Assembly (NCBI GenBank): GCA_012934845.2
Contig: WNNJ02001637.1
Coordinates: 37,335 to 101,334 of the forward strand
DNA length: 64,000 nucleotides
Source: Pomphorhynchus laevis
Lineage: Eukaryota > Acanthocephala > Palaeacanthocephala > Echinorhynchida > Pomphorhynchidae
Direction of reading: 5' to 3'
The notes below the pieces were generated by a model, which made no database searches, was not told where the DNA came from, and saw only the letters and a list, made by a program, of their open reading frames with translations. The position numbers and the translations under genes were made by a program. This document shows, one piece after another, positions 13,808 through 28,800 of the stretch (the first letter of the stretch is position 1; every line of letters starts with the position of its first letter).

Positions 13808-16800
13808 TGTTTTTTATTATATATTATAAACAGATTAGTTAACTTATTCTACGTATTCTATTTGTATAATACTTAAGATCGTAACGATATTATTAGCGTA
13901 TAAAGATATATCGTCGAAAGTTGTTATTTGAAATTAACGAATAACATCAATACAAGTTTACTCAATACGCTAATATTCAATCCAATATCATTACGGCATG
14001 AAGTGATAGCTCACTGCAAGTCGTTATCTGCATGACCTAATAATAGGCGTCTTCAAATTAGCAGATAATTGTTTATAGAAATGAATAATGCACCGTGATA
14101 GGGACACGAAATACTGATAAAGATGGATATATTATATAGCTTAACTTTTCAAAACATCAAATATATGAATTAAAATATGGAAAAACTGCTATTTATAACT
14201 GCATTATTCGTTGATCCAGACAACAACAAAAGTTATGTCAAAATATAATAATTATAGATTCAGAAACCCAACGCTTGTAGTGTTTAAGTAGCACACCTTT
14301 TACGATGCCACCGGGTATCTCACTGTAGACAGTGAGCTAACTGTAATAGTTTTTACTCCATTGTAAGAAGAATCAAATTCGTTGTATTTCGGCTTTGCTA
14401 TTGGATAGATGTTTTAGGAGAATGTTATTTTGCAGAGTATTAATAAATGCACAAAAATGAAAGGAAATTCCACTATTTTCTTAACTCATAGATTATTTAA
14501 CCTAGAAATCACTGTTTTAAGATATTTAGTTCTAGACCATTATAATTTAATGATATGGATAATGCGCTGGAATATTTAATTATAATCCATTGATATTATA
14601 TCACGTGTTTTCATCTTAAATGTACTAATCATTTTTTACATACTAATCAGCCGGGATGTGGTAGTGATCGTACTTTTTTGTCTCAATACACTTTTCTCAA
14701 TTGTTTCTTTTCGACATTAATTCTTCTCGAGGATATTTCGTCTCAGTTACTCTTTGACTCATTGTCACTTCAACTCACAAAACAAGTCATCTCAATCTCA
14801 AATTTTGTACTTTGTATCAACGCTACTATGTTCAACGCTACTTTGTTTATATCGTGTCAATAGCAAGAAAAGTAATTATATTAATTTAATTTGGAGCAAA
14901 TTGGATATGAAGCAATAATTTTGAGTCCTCTCAAACAGATCATCATGATAAGTTAGATGATGACATTGATTGCATACATAATTCTGCCTGAAATTCTCCA
15001 GAAAAAAGATAAATCTATCACTACAAGTATTAGGGTTTGCAGAATATTCAGATTGGGAATAAAGTTACAGGCGTACATAGGCTTTTAAAGGTTGTGCTCG
15101 ATTCTGCCGTACATGTTAGCTTATTAGAATAAATCACAGACTCAAAGACTCTATTGTCCGTCTACAAATCTTATGATTTTGTGGGACCCCACCTAGCTAT
15201 CTTCAGGATACGTTTAAGTCTATCCAGGTCAGCTTTCGTTGACCAATTCTCCGTAATGGTGAACCCAGGTATTTTACTCGACTCGTGAAGATGGGTAGTG
15301 GTTGAGGTTTCAAAATTGAGGAGAGCGCAGAAAGTGCTAGTCCCTTAAGTTTCTTTTTTGTTGCGAGAGATTTGCCTGAGTTTGAAAGGCTTTCATTGAA
15401 GAATTCTAAATATGCAATAGCCAGATCGCAGGTGCAAAAAGAGATCCGCACCTCTGCCTCAAAATATCTGATTGAATTAAAAATTACCCTTTGCTTATTG
15501 AGCTTTGAAAAACTCCTTAGAAACTTGTTAAATATGTTTTGTCTTTCTATAGGTTCCAGAAATTTGATGTTCACTCAATTAGCCAATTTAGGCACAGGGG
15601 AAGTTTCCTCTGTTCAATTATAGAGTCTGCGCTTAAACTCCTCACATTTGTTGAATAAGAAAGATTAATTTGATAATTCTTATTACCGGCGTTTTCTTGA
15701 ATTTTGTTGTTTCTTACTATTTTCAGCAAATCCTTTGATGATCGTCAGACGTTCACTTTTTCGTTCATTCGGTTTGATTAGTTTTGATCTGTTCTTCATC
15801 ATCATGGCTTCAGGTCCAGTGAGATCTGAGTCCTCAAGCCAATCCAACACGCCGCCCTCCGACTTAACCACCTGGGGTATTTCACCCCGCAAAGAGTCCA
15901 ATCGAGCCAGACTATCTGGGTAAACGAGAAACGAGCAGCTTACAAAACGTTTAATTTAAGATATCTGATCTATCTCAAAGATTTTCACAAGTGCTACTGT
16001 GCCACAGTCTAGATTTGTTAAAAAAGTACAGATTCTACGATTAGAGTAAACTTTAATACTTGAACTTTAATTTATTTAATCCTAATGGTTGAATTTTGGA
16101 TCACTTACTCTAATTGTTTACAATTATTCAATGTTTTCGATTGTTTACTGTCTTTTTAATTATTTAATTGTATTTTTTCTTAATCTGATAAGTCGTGTTA
16201 TTTATTTGTCAATTTATAAGAGTCGACTTTATTTGAAATTTTAATTCAAAATAAAATAATTTGCTAATAACTTGATATAAATTAAATAAAATTTTATATA
16301 ATTATTTATTATTTCTATTATTATTTATTATTTGCTCATAGTTTAATTAAACTAAAATAATTATTTAAGTATTAATAATAAATGTTATCGTTATATAAAT
16401 ATAAATTGTATAAAATCTTATATAAATATTTATTAATAATAAATAATTATAATAATATAATAATTTATCTTTATTTAAAATATAAATAATCAATTCTATC
16501 GTTGTATAAATATAATTGGTAACAAATTTTATATAATTATTTATAAAAATTCATCTTTATTTGAGATGAATTATTTAAGTTGTATAAACTCCTATATAAT
16601 TATGTATTATAATTATAATTATGATCGAAGACTATAAGAGGACGGCGTAAAATGAAATATTTGCATATATTGACTTATATCGTTTTGTGAAGTTTAATGG
16701 GTTGATGAATAGGTCCCGAAACTTGATAACATAGCAGTTTTTCTTGGTGACTTCTAATCCTTATTCTGATACAACGTCTGTTATTTATCAGTCAATTCAT

Positions 16801-19800
16801 AAAAATTGACTTTTATTTTAAATTTTAATAGTAAATTTTGTCGTTATATAAATATAAATTGTATAAAATCTTATATAATTATTTATTATTTAAATTAATT
16901 ATCTCACGAGTGTTTATTTTTGATACAGCTTGGTATGGGCATAATGATCGATTTTAATAAACTCAATTTTTAATTGCTTTTTGTTAAAAATGAATTTCAT
17001 CTAAAAAAATTAATTTATTTTATTTAATTTCCCTAAAATGTTTTGATGTGTGATTCGATCGCTCTTATTCTAGGTGATAGCTTTGACTAAGAAACTTATA
17101 TTTTTCGGATGCTACGATTTTCGCGAACTGTTACATCTTAGTAAAACACTTCTTGGATTGTTAACTTTAAATCGGTCGATATCAAGTCCACATGAAAAGC
17201 TTGAAAATGGTACCTGGATTCGTGTGATTTATAATAATTTTTATAAGTTATTTCAATATTTTTAAGATATTTTTTATGTGATAAAACTTAAATAGTATAC
17301 TTTAATATAGTATTTCGATAGAATATATCAATAGATATAGAATAGATACAATATATACAATATATAAATTGTATATATTTAATAGTATACTTTAGCCGAA
17401 CGTGTACTTTACATAATTGAGTGTCTTAAAATTAATATAATTTGCACTTACAAATACAATTTTTTATAGTTTTATAAATTTACAAGAACGAATAAATTAG
17501 GTTATTTCCAATAATTCTTTATCAATAATGGAGCATTATTAATGATGATCATCATTGATAATGTTCATCATCATTATTGATGATGATCAATAGCCTAATC
17601 GGATAAAGTCATATTATGTTATCAGGTTTCGGTAACTAAAATAATCTTAAGAAGAATAGGTCCATTATTCCTCTTAAAAATATATAGGAATAAGGACCGA
17701 AAGTATACTCTGTATAAGTGGTAATCAGATATAAATAATTGACCATGCGCAAACTTAATTGACCTTAATTGGTGAAGGTCAATTTTGTTTAATCTATTCA
17801 TTTATAAATTAATTAAAATGATATTAATTATTAACAATAAAATTATTTAATTATTTAATGCTTTGCAAAATGGAAGATCCTATACTTTTAACAGAGAGAT
17901 AATTATTAACGATGACAACTTACAAGTAGGTTGATTATTCATCGTTTAGAAAATGATGAGTAGCTAAACTCTCCGGTTTAAAAAACGTATTCTAATGTGA
18001 ATTAGAGGTCATCAAGAAAAACTGCTATGTAATCAGGTTTCGGCCACTGTTCCTTAACCCAGCATAGCTTAGGTTTATATATAGTGCTTTTACAAATATT
18101 GCAAAGTAATCGAAATTAATACAGGTATAAAATACTATTTCAGTGTTAATTCTACAATAGAATTTTTAGAACACAAAAGGAATAAATTTTCAGAATATAA
18201 ATACGTACGATTTTAGTACTTTTTATTCAAATCTAGATTTAACAGATATTAAAGATGCATTAGAAAACTTAATTATTCTTATATTCGGAAAAAGATATAC
18301 ATATATATGTTATAATATCTATAATGTATATCTAAAAAAAATTACGTCATCAAGTAAATATAAATATATGGATAAAATTGAATTAATAGAATCCTTAAAT
18401 ATTTTAATAAATCAATATTTTAATAAATCCAATAGGCGGTAATAGTAGCCCAATTATAGCTGACTTATTTAATAAGTAAATAGTAGCATAATTATAGCTG
18501 ATGTATTTTACGCTTTATGGAATATGAATTTGTTTATAACTGTTTAAAAAAATAAATCTAAATTACATAACGATATGAAATATGTTTTGATATATTTATG
18601 ATATATATGCATTTAACTCTAATAATTTTTGATCAATAAGCGAACAAATTTATCAATTTAGCATTTTTCTTAAAAACATATATTGATGGTATAGAAGATA
18701 TATATATCAACATCAATTTAACCTATTATTAATTTATATCGTAAATATTACATATTTAAATTTACAAGAAACATTTTTACATGAGCATTCATGCATACCT
18801 TATAATATAAGATATAATACATTAAATAATGAAATTTTAAGAATTGCAACAATATGTAACAATATTGGCTTTCTTCAAAATCATTCAAATAGTTAAATAG
18901 ATGCATATTTATTCTAGGTTACTATAAAAATATCATCAAACAGAAAATAGTAATATATTTAAATCAACACAATAATAAAAAAATAAATTTAAAATAAATA
19001 GCTGAAACTTTTTATGAGTGAATAATAAATAATATACTTTGTATTAGAATAATATTTTATATAATCAAATTTAATAAGAGTAAATACGTCATTAGCGCGT
19101 ATTTGGCCCCGTTGATATGTTGGGTCGATAAATTGAGGCCGAAACCTGATAGCATAGCCATTCCTCTTGGTGATCTTTAATCATTATTCTGATACAACGT
19201 CTCCTATTTATTAGTCAATTCATAAAAGTGGATTTTTATTTTAAATTTCAATTTTTTATTTTAGCTCGATTTAAGTTACATAAAATCTGAAACAATTATT
19301 TATAATTATTTATTATCTAATTTTATTATTTTTATTTATTTGTTTTTAGTTATTTTTTATTTAAATAGATTTGTTTAATAGTTCGAATATTTAATGCATT
19401 TAATAAATATTTATAAATATTTACTGCATTTTATACATTAAAAGTATTACGAATATGCAACGACCAATGCCATAATTGGATAGTATTTTATTCTACTCTA
19501 TGTTATTGAGGTCTGGTAAAACATTTTTTAAATAAATGTCAAAACAGATTGTACACAGTATCGACATGAAAACGGATATTTTGCTTGTCTATATGAGCTT
19601 ACGGGAATAAGGAAATGTTAGTTGAAACTTATCTAATACTTTTCTTTAATTAACTTTATTAATCTTTATTAAAAAAAATAATTTATTTAATCTTGATTTA
19701 TTTATTATTTATAATATCAATATTTATTAAAATTTATAAATTTATTAAATCTTGATGTATTTATGATTTATTAAATCGAAATTTATTAAATCTTAATCTA

Positions 19801-22800
19801 ATAAATCTTGATTTATTTATAATTTATTTTTTAGACATAATTTATTTATGTTTTAAACGTCATTAAGAGATTTATTATGGTTGCGTTGATATAATCAATA
19901 TTGTTAGACGCTGAAATATTAAGGTAGATAAATGCAATCAATAATGAATAATGTTTTATTTTGTTTCCATTTTTACAGTCAATTTTACTGAAGTCATTAT
20001 GTCATTTAGATTCAGAGTTAGCTAAAAAATCAGTGTTTGCTTCTTCGAAAGTTGTTGAAACTGAAGTTGTTAGCGATTTAGCAAACAAAATACGTATGAA
20101 TATTATGTCCATTATTGAGGTATCAATTTTCTAAACTATTTCGGGATTTAATTAAATATGATATTTAGCTTATAATGGATATAAGACTGGATTTTTATCT
20201 TTCCTGGATGCTGTCAGGATTTAAGCAAATTTGTATTCGGAGAAATGGTAATTTTTAGGTTTAAAATAGCTTATAATTATTGCAATCAAGTATCGATTCA
20301 TTCAATGTGCTCTAATTTGCAAAGCTAGTTTATTGGCCCTTTCTTTTAGTTTTATTTACCCTTTCTTTATTTTTATTGGCCCTTTCTTTTAGTTTTATTT
20401 GCCCTTTCTTTTAGTTTTATTGGCCCTTTCTTTTAGTTTTATTGATCATTTCTTTCAGTTTTATTGGCCTTTTTAGTTTTATTGACCTTTTCCAGTTTTT
20501 ATTGACCCTTTCTTTCAGTTTTATTGGCTCATTAAAAATGTATGAAAAATTTAATCCATAAATTAAAGAAATATTTTTTAAACATTTTATTTTTACTATT
20601 GTGAATATTGCATACACGAGCCATTATTCTTAACTGGTCGGTTTGATATTATCCTCGTGTGGTTGTTTGAATCCTATCAGCATCACTGTACACTACAATC
20701 AGCGTGGGTGGACCTCATCAGCAGTGAGCCCACGCCTACATTTCGTGTTTCGGTCCTTTTACTGCTTCTGCTGATTCCTTGTCGCCGAAATGCTTGTTTA
20801 TATTTGGCTTATATACCAAATTACACAATTAATGTGTTCTATATTTGGTGTGGGCGGTAACTAATATTCACAATTCGAATCCACCACACACCGATTTTTT
20901 ATTCTGTTCTTATACGAAATGTTCACTGGACAGTAAACCGTAAGCTGTCTTTTTACTATTGTGAATATTGCATACACGAGCCATTATTCTTAACTGGTCG
21001 GTTTGATATTATCCTCGTGTGGTTGTTTGAATCCTATCAGCATCACTGTACACTACAATCAGCGTGGGTGGACCTCATCAGCAGTGAGCCTACGCCTACA
21101 TTTCGTGTTTCGGTCCTTTTACTGCTTATGCTGATTCCTTGTCGCCGAAATGCTGGTTTATATTTGGCTTATATACCAAATTACACATTTAATTTTTAAA
21201 TAAAATCAAGACGTTCCATTGATTCTTTAACCCATATACGCATATGATCAAAGTAACCCACCATTATAAAATCTCAATTTCTGAGAGCTTCATCAATTAT
21301 ATTGATAAGTATCTTTATATTAGATAAAACTGCTCTTTTTCCAACCCTTGATTTCAAACACCAAAAGAACTTTTCAATTGGGATCAATTGAGATAATTAA
21401 GGCGTTAGAAACTTAAGTATGTAGTTTTTCCTTGAGAATGCTTCTTTTACTTCTGCTGTCTTATGGATCAAATCATTATAAATTGCAATGTATTTTCGAT
21501 TTCCAGAGGGTAATGAAAGCAATTTATGTTCTATAAACTCGAACAAAGGAAGACAAGGAACAAAGGAAGACAAGACAGACGATTAGTAGAAGCTTAATTG
21601 AATGCTTTTAAGCCATTCAATTTTTAAATGATGGTTTAGGTAATGATGTTTCCTTGATCATCATCAATGCTTCTAAATCAGCATTGAAACGACTTTACAA
21701 GAGGTATACCAACAGGGAGTTTTTGGATTTAAACACATTCAAATCAGCACCGGAGAAAAGAATTGCTAAAACTAAAGATTTCAATTTTGAAAAAAAACAT
21801 TATTGCTTCCGAAATAGGTTTAAATCCCCGCATAAGCCTTAAATCCATATGTGAAAAACTTAATGAACATAGCTCTGGAGGTGCTTATTCCCCATCAACA
21901 GCATCAAGAATAATTAAAAAGATGGATTATACCAGAAAGACCTTAACATTGGTTCCCATAAATAGGAATAGTAATACAAACAAGGAGGTGAGGTTACAAT
22001 ATGGTTCGTTGGTGTTGAAAATAAACGATAAACAGTTGATATTCTTAGATGATACTGGTTTTAATTTACACTTATACAAGAGAATGGGATATTCACTTAA
22101 TTATACTAAATGTAACATAAATGTATTATGATTTTTTATTACTACATTTTGAATTGACATTATCTATGAATTAACGAATTGAGTAATCAGATTGACGTAA
22201 TTCCTAAATACGTGATATTTTATATATGCCTAATTTAATTTATCATAAAGAGTTAATTCTTTTACTTTTACTGCAAATCATATTATTTTAATGTAATGTA
22301 ATATTTTCTAATCTAATTACAAAAATAAATGCTGATTAATGTAAATGTTCTATATGCCATAGTTGTCTAGTTGATCCTTAATATTACACGAAATATTGTA
22401 TATTTTTATGTCACTAATATTAATTGAACTGATGTTTCTAGTCTGATATGATATGCAGCGTTATCCATATTAAAAAAGCGCTATGGAAATATTATTATAT
22501 TATGTTATAATGTAATGTTTACTAATATTTAGTAATAATATCATGTATGCTATAATGTGTAATCTCTGTGTTTAAGAAAGGCTCGTAACAAAGCGGCAGT
22601 GTTTTGATTTTATTAATATAAAATATATAATTATATAATTATTTTATAATATTTAATTTATATTAATATATTACAACAAATAATATATTTGAAGTATGTC
22701 GACATGTAAATACTCTAACGTCAATTTTAAGAAATTATATTTCATGTCCCAATTTTTATTAACACCTCGCACTATCTATATCAATATTTAGAATTTCCAT

Positions 22801-25800
22801 CATTGCAAGATGCGAATGAGTTGCTAAATTATTCGGAAGATAATTCAGACATCGATCTGGATAATAGAAATGGATGTATATTTTTGAAAGTATTACTGAC
22901 GCTTCTCTTCCACGAAAACTTTTCAATTGTCTCAAAATCACTCCACCTTCTAATAAGATATTTTAGGCAACGAGAAGAAATTTTAATACACTTGAAGCAG
23001 GTAACTTTATCAAATTATTTATTTACTTTTAAAACTATCGTCTAATTAATTAGTATTTTAGAGCTTAGGCACTCAGCATTCACTTAGCTGCATTGGTGTT
23101 GATAGCATTGATAATTGTGACCTTCATAATTTCATGCATTCTATCTATTTAAAATCGAATAAGACACATGTCGCGTGATCCCTACGGAAATGGATCTTTC
23201 AGTAGGGATTCCTTTCAGTAGATGCAGAGGGATCGCACTACTATAAGTGCGATCCATATGCATCCAGCAGAAAAATATTCCCTACTGAGTTGTAATAATG
23301 AGTAAACGGCAGTCATTAGGATTTATCATATTGAATCCAATTGACGTTTAGCGCAATCATATATGAAGAATCCTTCAAAATTATTTGATTTTATCTTATT
23401 ATTTACCTTTGTACATTACTCTTAGACAGATTTATGAAAATTTAAATCCTGGTTTTTAGACTATTGGGAGAAAAGATGGAATAATTTGAATGTATAATTC
23501 CTTATAATGACATATTCTTATTGTGTTCCCAGCAAATATATTTATATCAACCACTTGACCACAACCAAGTGTTGTCCGACTTTGCAGCCAGTAGTGAGGA
23601 GAATATTTTGTTTAAAAATTTTGATAACGACAAGATGGTAGTCAATAGGATTGATCCTTTAATAAATCTTTTAAATATTTATTAACAAGTTTTAAATAAT
23701 CGTAATATTTAGAATAGGTATTTCGTGAGTTAATTTTTGTTTTAATTTCTACAACGAGATTAGTTAAAATTAATCGGAATGAATTGTACAACGAAAAGAA
23801 ATCATACTGCAATTGTTTGTGCTAAAATATATTTAGATAATAAATATATTTATGTACAAATATATTTATAAAATAAATAAAATATATTATGTTATATATA
23901 TTATATATGATATAATTATATCATATATAATAATGCATTTTATTTTATATTATATATGCATATTTTTACATTTTTAAAAGTATGCTCTTAGAAGTATATA
24001 TATATAATTTTTCTGTATTCACATTTCTAAAAATATTTCTGATGGATTCAAGTCTTTTCTATAAGATTTAATCTAATAAAACTTATTTTTAAACGCAATT
24101 AATTTATTAGGTCCAGCTACTTGTATCCGATACGGATGTTGAAAATTATAACCAGATAAAGAAAGACCTAGATCAACTAAAGCTGTTTGTTGAAAAATCA
24201 GAATTGTGGGTATACAAAAAGAATTATGAGTTGGAAAAATCCGACGAATCTGGGGATGTTTCACTTGACATAAAGGTATGCACTTTGTTTAAAAATTTCA
24301 TTGAGGGCTAAATTTATAATTTATTAGTAAATTAAATATTAAAAATATCGTCTCAGATAAAGCATCTTCTTTAATTAGTCAAACACAATATAGTGTAATT
24401 ATATGAAAAAATATATCTATTTATTTTATTTATATTCAATATGTACAAACATAATTCAGAGAGCTTAATAAATCGTTTAATTTAAAAATTTGCAAAATCA
24501 AAGGATTTTACTATTTGTACAATCAAATAGTAAAATCAAATCTTCATTTTCAAACTAATTAATTTCTTAAATGTCATTGTTTCGATAACGATCGAATAAA
24601 ATGATTTGAAACGCAAAGGGAAATGCATATTCGTTTTAGTCCAAATTTACAAAAGAAGACATTTGTTGCATCTCTTTAAGTGATAAATAAGAAGTGATAA
24701 TTAGTTCGTTCGAAGTAAAAAATTAGTACTTGACAGTAATTATTAAATAATTAATTACTTTACAGTAATTTAAAGGCAAAACGTTTTTACCAGCTAATAT
24801 TTGTCAATGATGGTCACGAGCTCAAGTTTACATCAAACATTCCAGTTGTGTATGCTTCATCTAAAGAAAAACATTCAATAGTAAACATTATAGTACGTTT
24901 ATTTTACCTGTAACATTTATTGTGAGTAAGGAAATCAAACTTTCAAATGTCTGTCCAGAGAGATTCTAAAAACATTCAACAGAATGCACATCATTTAAGT
25001 ATTATTAATTTAATATTAATAATATTGATATTAATATTAAATTTAATATTATTAATTAATATTATTAATTTAATATTAATAATATTTAATTATTAATTAA
25101 TTTATTATCAATTTTTATTTTCTTACTAACATTTCGTTCAAGTAAGAAACTTGCTAGATCAATAGGACGTGCACCCAAATCACATTTCCAGTTCAGACTA
25201 ATTACCAGAACACACAAGGAATGGTGATAACCAAGTATTTGGAAATTTCGAACGGGCATCATCGAATCACAGATCATTCAAGTGACACAAATGCAAATTA
25301 ACTGATTATTTCAACGTCTTCAATTCTCCAATATCACGAATACAACGGCGTTTAGCCAATCAGTTATAGTCCATCTTACGAAGCGCTGTTAATAGACATT
25401 CACTTTAAATTGTGAAATCAGATACTCTCATCAAAATAATCAGTCACATCATTTTTTATAACGTGATGTTTAGAAGTTTTTTATTATACCTGAATTTTTA
25501 GAAGTCCTAATTATAGCTGGCTTTTTAAGCTTTTTATGATATGAATTTGTTCATAACTGTTAAACTCTAATGTTAACTCTAATAAGTTTCATCAAACAAG
25601 CGAATAAATTTATCCAGGTAAATATAACCATTCTAAATACAACCAATATTAATGATAAAGAAGGTGTATATCTAGATATGAACATTAAATTAATATTAAC
25701 TAAAACTACTATTAATTTATATCGTAAAGATGACATATTTAAATTTACAAGAAACATATTTTTGCATGAGCATTCATGCATACCATATAATATAAAATAT

Positions 25801-28800
25801 AATACATTAAATAATGAAATTTTAAGAATTGCAACAATATGTAATGATATTGGCTTTCTTCAAAATCATTTAAATAATTTAATAGATACATATTTTAAAC
25901 TAGGTTACTATAAAAATAACATCAAGCAGAAAATAGTAAAATAAATAAATCAGCACAATAATATAAAGAATAAATTTAAAATCATTATCGGAAAATAATA
26001 TAATATTATATAATGTATTATAATAATATAATATTATAATACATTATAATATATTTATTATATTATATTTATTAAATATATTATTATATTATATTTATTA
26101 TATTTATTAAACTATTATATATTATAATTTATTATATTATAATATATTTAAACTATTAAGCAAAAACATTTTATGGATAATAAATAATAATATAATATAC
26201 TTTGTATTCGAATAAGATACTATATAATCAAATTTAATCAGAGGACATAAGTGGCAAATTTTTATGGATGGATAATAAATAATATACTTTGCATTAGAAT
26301 AAGATACTAGATAGTTTTATCAGAGGAAATACATCATTAGCATGTATTTGGCCCCGCTGCTATGTTGGGTAGAGGAGTTAGGGGCCGAAACCTGATAGCA
26401 TAGCAGTTCTTTCTGATGACCTCTAATTCTTATTCTGATACAACGTTTCTTATTTATTAGTCAATTAATAAAAATGAAGTTTATTTTAAATTTCATTTTT
26501 TTAACTTGATTTAAATTATAGAAAATCTGAAAACAATTATTTATTTTATTATTTAATTCTTAAATTTTGATTTAGCATTATTATGTTTTGTTTATTTTTA
26601 TAATTTTATTAAATACGTAGACTCAGTTAGCTGATTTGATTTAATCAAATGAGAAAGTTAATCGAATTGCTATTGAAATTGAATTTTCGATAGCTAACTG
26701 CTATCATCATCAGAATAAAAATCGGAAATTCGATTTCAATAAAGATGTCATTCACTCTCTTCTTTGATCAGTTAATAAGTGACGAATTATTGTGCAAAAA
26801 TTTATTTATTTATTTTATTATTTAATTATAATTATTATGTTTTGTTTATTTTACATTACATTTTGATCAGATGAGAAAGTGAATCTAAAAACAATTATTT
26901 ATTTTATTAATTAATTATTAAATTTTGTTTTGTTCATTTTATAATTATATTAAATATTTGTATTAGAATAAGATACTACTAACAATTGTAACGTTTAGGG
27001 CTTTCTTTAAAATTATTTAAAAAATTTACTAGATACATATTTTAAACTAGGTCACTATAAAAATCAAACAGAAAATTAAAAATATATAAATCAGCAAAAT
27101 ATTATTAAAAATAAAATTAAACAAAACAATTTATGAGTTTTAAGTTTTTAAACTCCTAAATTTATTCCTTTAAACTCATAATTTACTCTAAGGATTTTTA
27201 ATAAATAATATACTATAGAATATGATAAGTTATTTTAAAAACTCACAAAGGTAATTTATATAGAAGTAAATGAAGTAAATTACCCTATTGATATGTTTGG
27301 TTGATAAATAATCTTTTAGCACGTAATCTTTACATTAAATAATCAAATTCCATCAGAGTAAATACATCATCGTTGTGGAACTAATATATAATACTATATT
27401 ACAATATATAATATATAATATTATAATGTTATGAATTATATTTATATATGCAACATTATAATATGTAATATGTTATATCTTTATGTTATATCTTTATATC
27501 TTTATTTATTATATAAAGCATTATGTATGCAACATTTCAGGTATGAATACGTCAACATTTCTAGTTTGTTTTAAGTATGTCGACATGTAAATACTCTAAC
27601 GTCAATTTTAAGAAATTATATTTCATGGCCCAATTTTTATTAACACCTCGCACTATCTATATCAATATTTAGAATTTTCATTATTGCAAGATGCGAATGA
27701 ATTGCTAAATTATTCGGAAGATAATTCAGACATCGATCTGGGTAATAGAAATGGATGTATATTTTTGAAAGTATTACTGACGCTTCTCTTTCACGAAAAC
27801 TTTTCAATTGTCTCAAAATCACTCCACATTCTAATAAGATATTTTAGTTTCTCGTATTTTGAATTTGTAACGTGAACTCATAAACCTTTTTATAATTAGT
27901 ATGAAGAATCCGAATCAATAAACATTTGATTTGAAATAGTTCGTTCTTTGTTTTTTATATTCTATTGACTAAACATTATTTCGCTTAATCAAATGATTTG
28001 ACCCAGCAAGCACGCCCGCTTTATCCTTTTGATAATAACCTGTTTAGTTTTCACTGAAAAACAATTTTATACTGGCGTTGCATTATGAGGAAAAATAAAT
28101 TCTAATAAATTGATTTCGTAAATATATTAATAAATTAATTATATAAATAAATTGATTTGAATATATTGCGTCCTAGACATGTATGGAGCCGTTTGGATTT
28201 ATTCTCTTTTGATGAGTATCACGGGCTACTTCATTTGACAAATTGAAAAGATTTTATTACTGACATATTTGTCTTTGTTTTATGCAATATTTCGTTGATA
28301 TCTTGTTTTATTAATTGTCTAATTCACCTTTCGTAAATTGTCTAATTTAAACTTTATCTCTTAAATAGAAATTGTTTCATGGATCGTGGATACATGATTT
28401 ACAACTTGACGACGAAATGTTAAAGTCATCTATCATATTTGAGGTAATTAAAACAATTAAAGCAAAATTCTAATTTGATTCTCAATTCCAGAAAATTCAC
28501 GGATTTATTGAAACTGTAAGTTATTAAATAACGATGTTGATGGGATATTTATCGTTAATTTTTAGATTCTACAACGTATGATACAGCTGTGTGTAAGAGA
28601 GGAAGATAACAAATTTATTGCATGCGAAAATGAACAACGATTGCTACGAAATATGGACGCACACATAGCAGTTCTAGATCTTCTAAAAATACCTTACGAT
28701 AAGGTTAGCCACAAAGTTTGAATTAATTATCAGGTTGCATTTTTTAGTAAAATCTTACATATAATACATTAATGCCTTTATATGTATATGTAAAGGCATG

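Noticed and set aside
20845-20900. tRNA-like segment with TTCGAATCC and matching GGTGTGG/CCACACACC ends
   Set aside because: No T-stem pairing, no D or anticodon arm; too short for a tRNA.
22803-23045. Reading exon 20 as a separate small gene starting at its methionine-like codon
   Set aside because: It is an internal ITPR exon bounded by splice sites and in phase with its neighbours.
26395-26450. GGGGCCGAAACCTGATAG...CTGATGACC in the Penelope tail as a hammerhead
   Set aside because: The GAAAC box comes before, not after, the CTGATGA box, and no stem II joins them.
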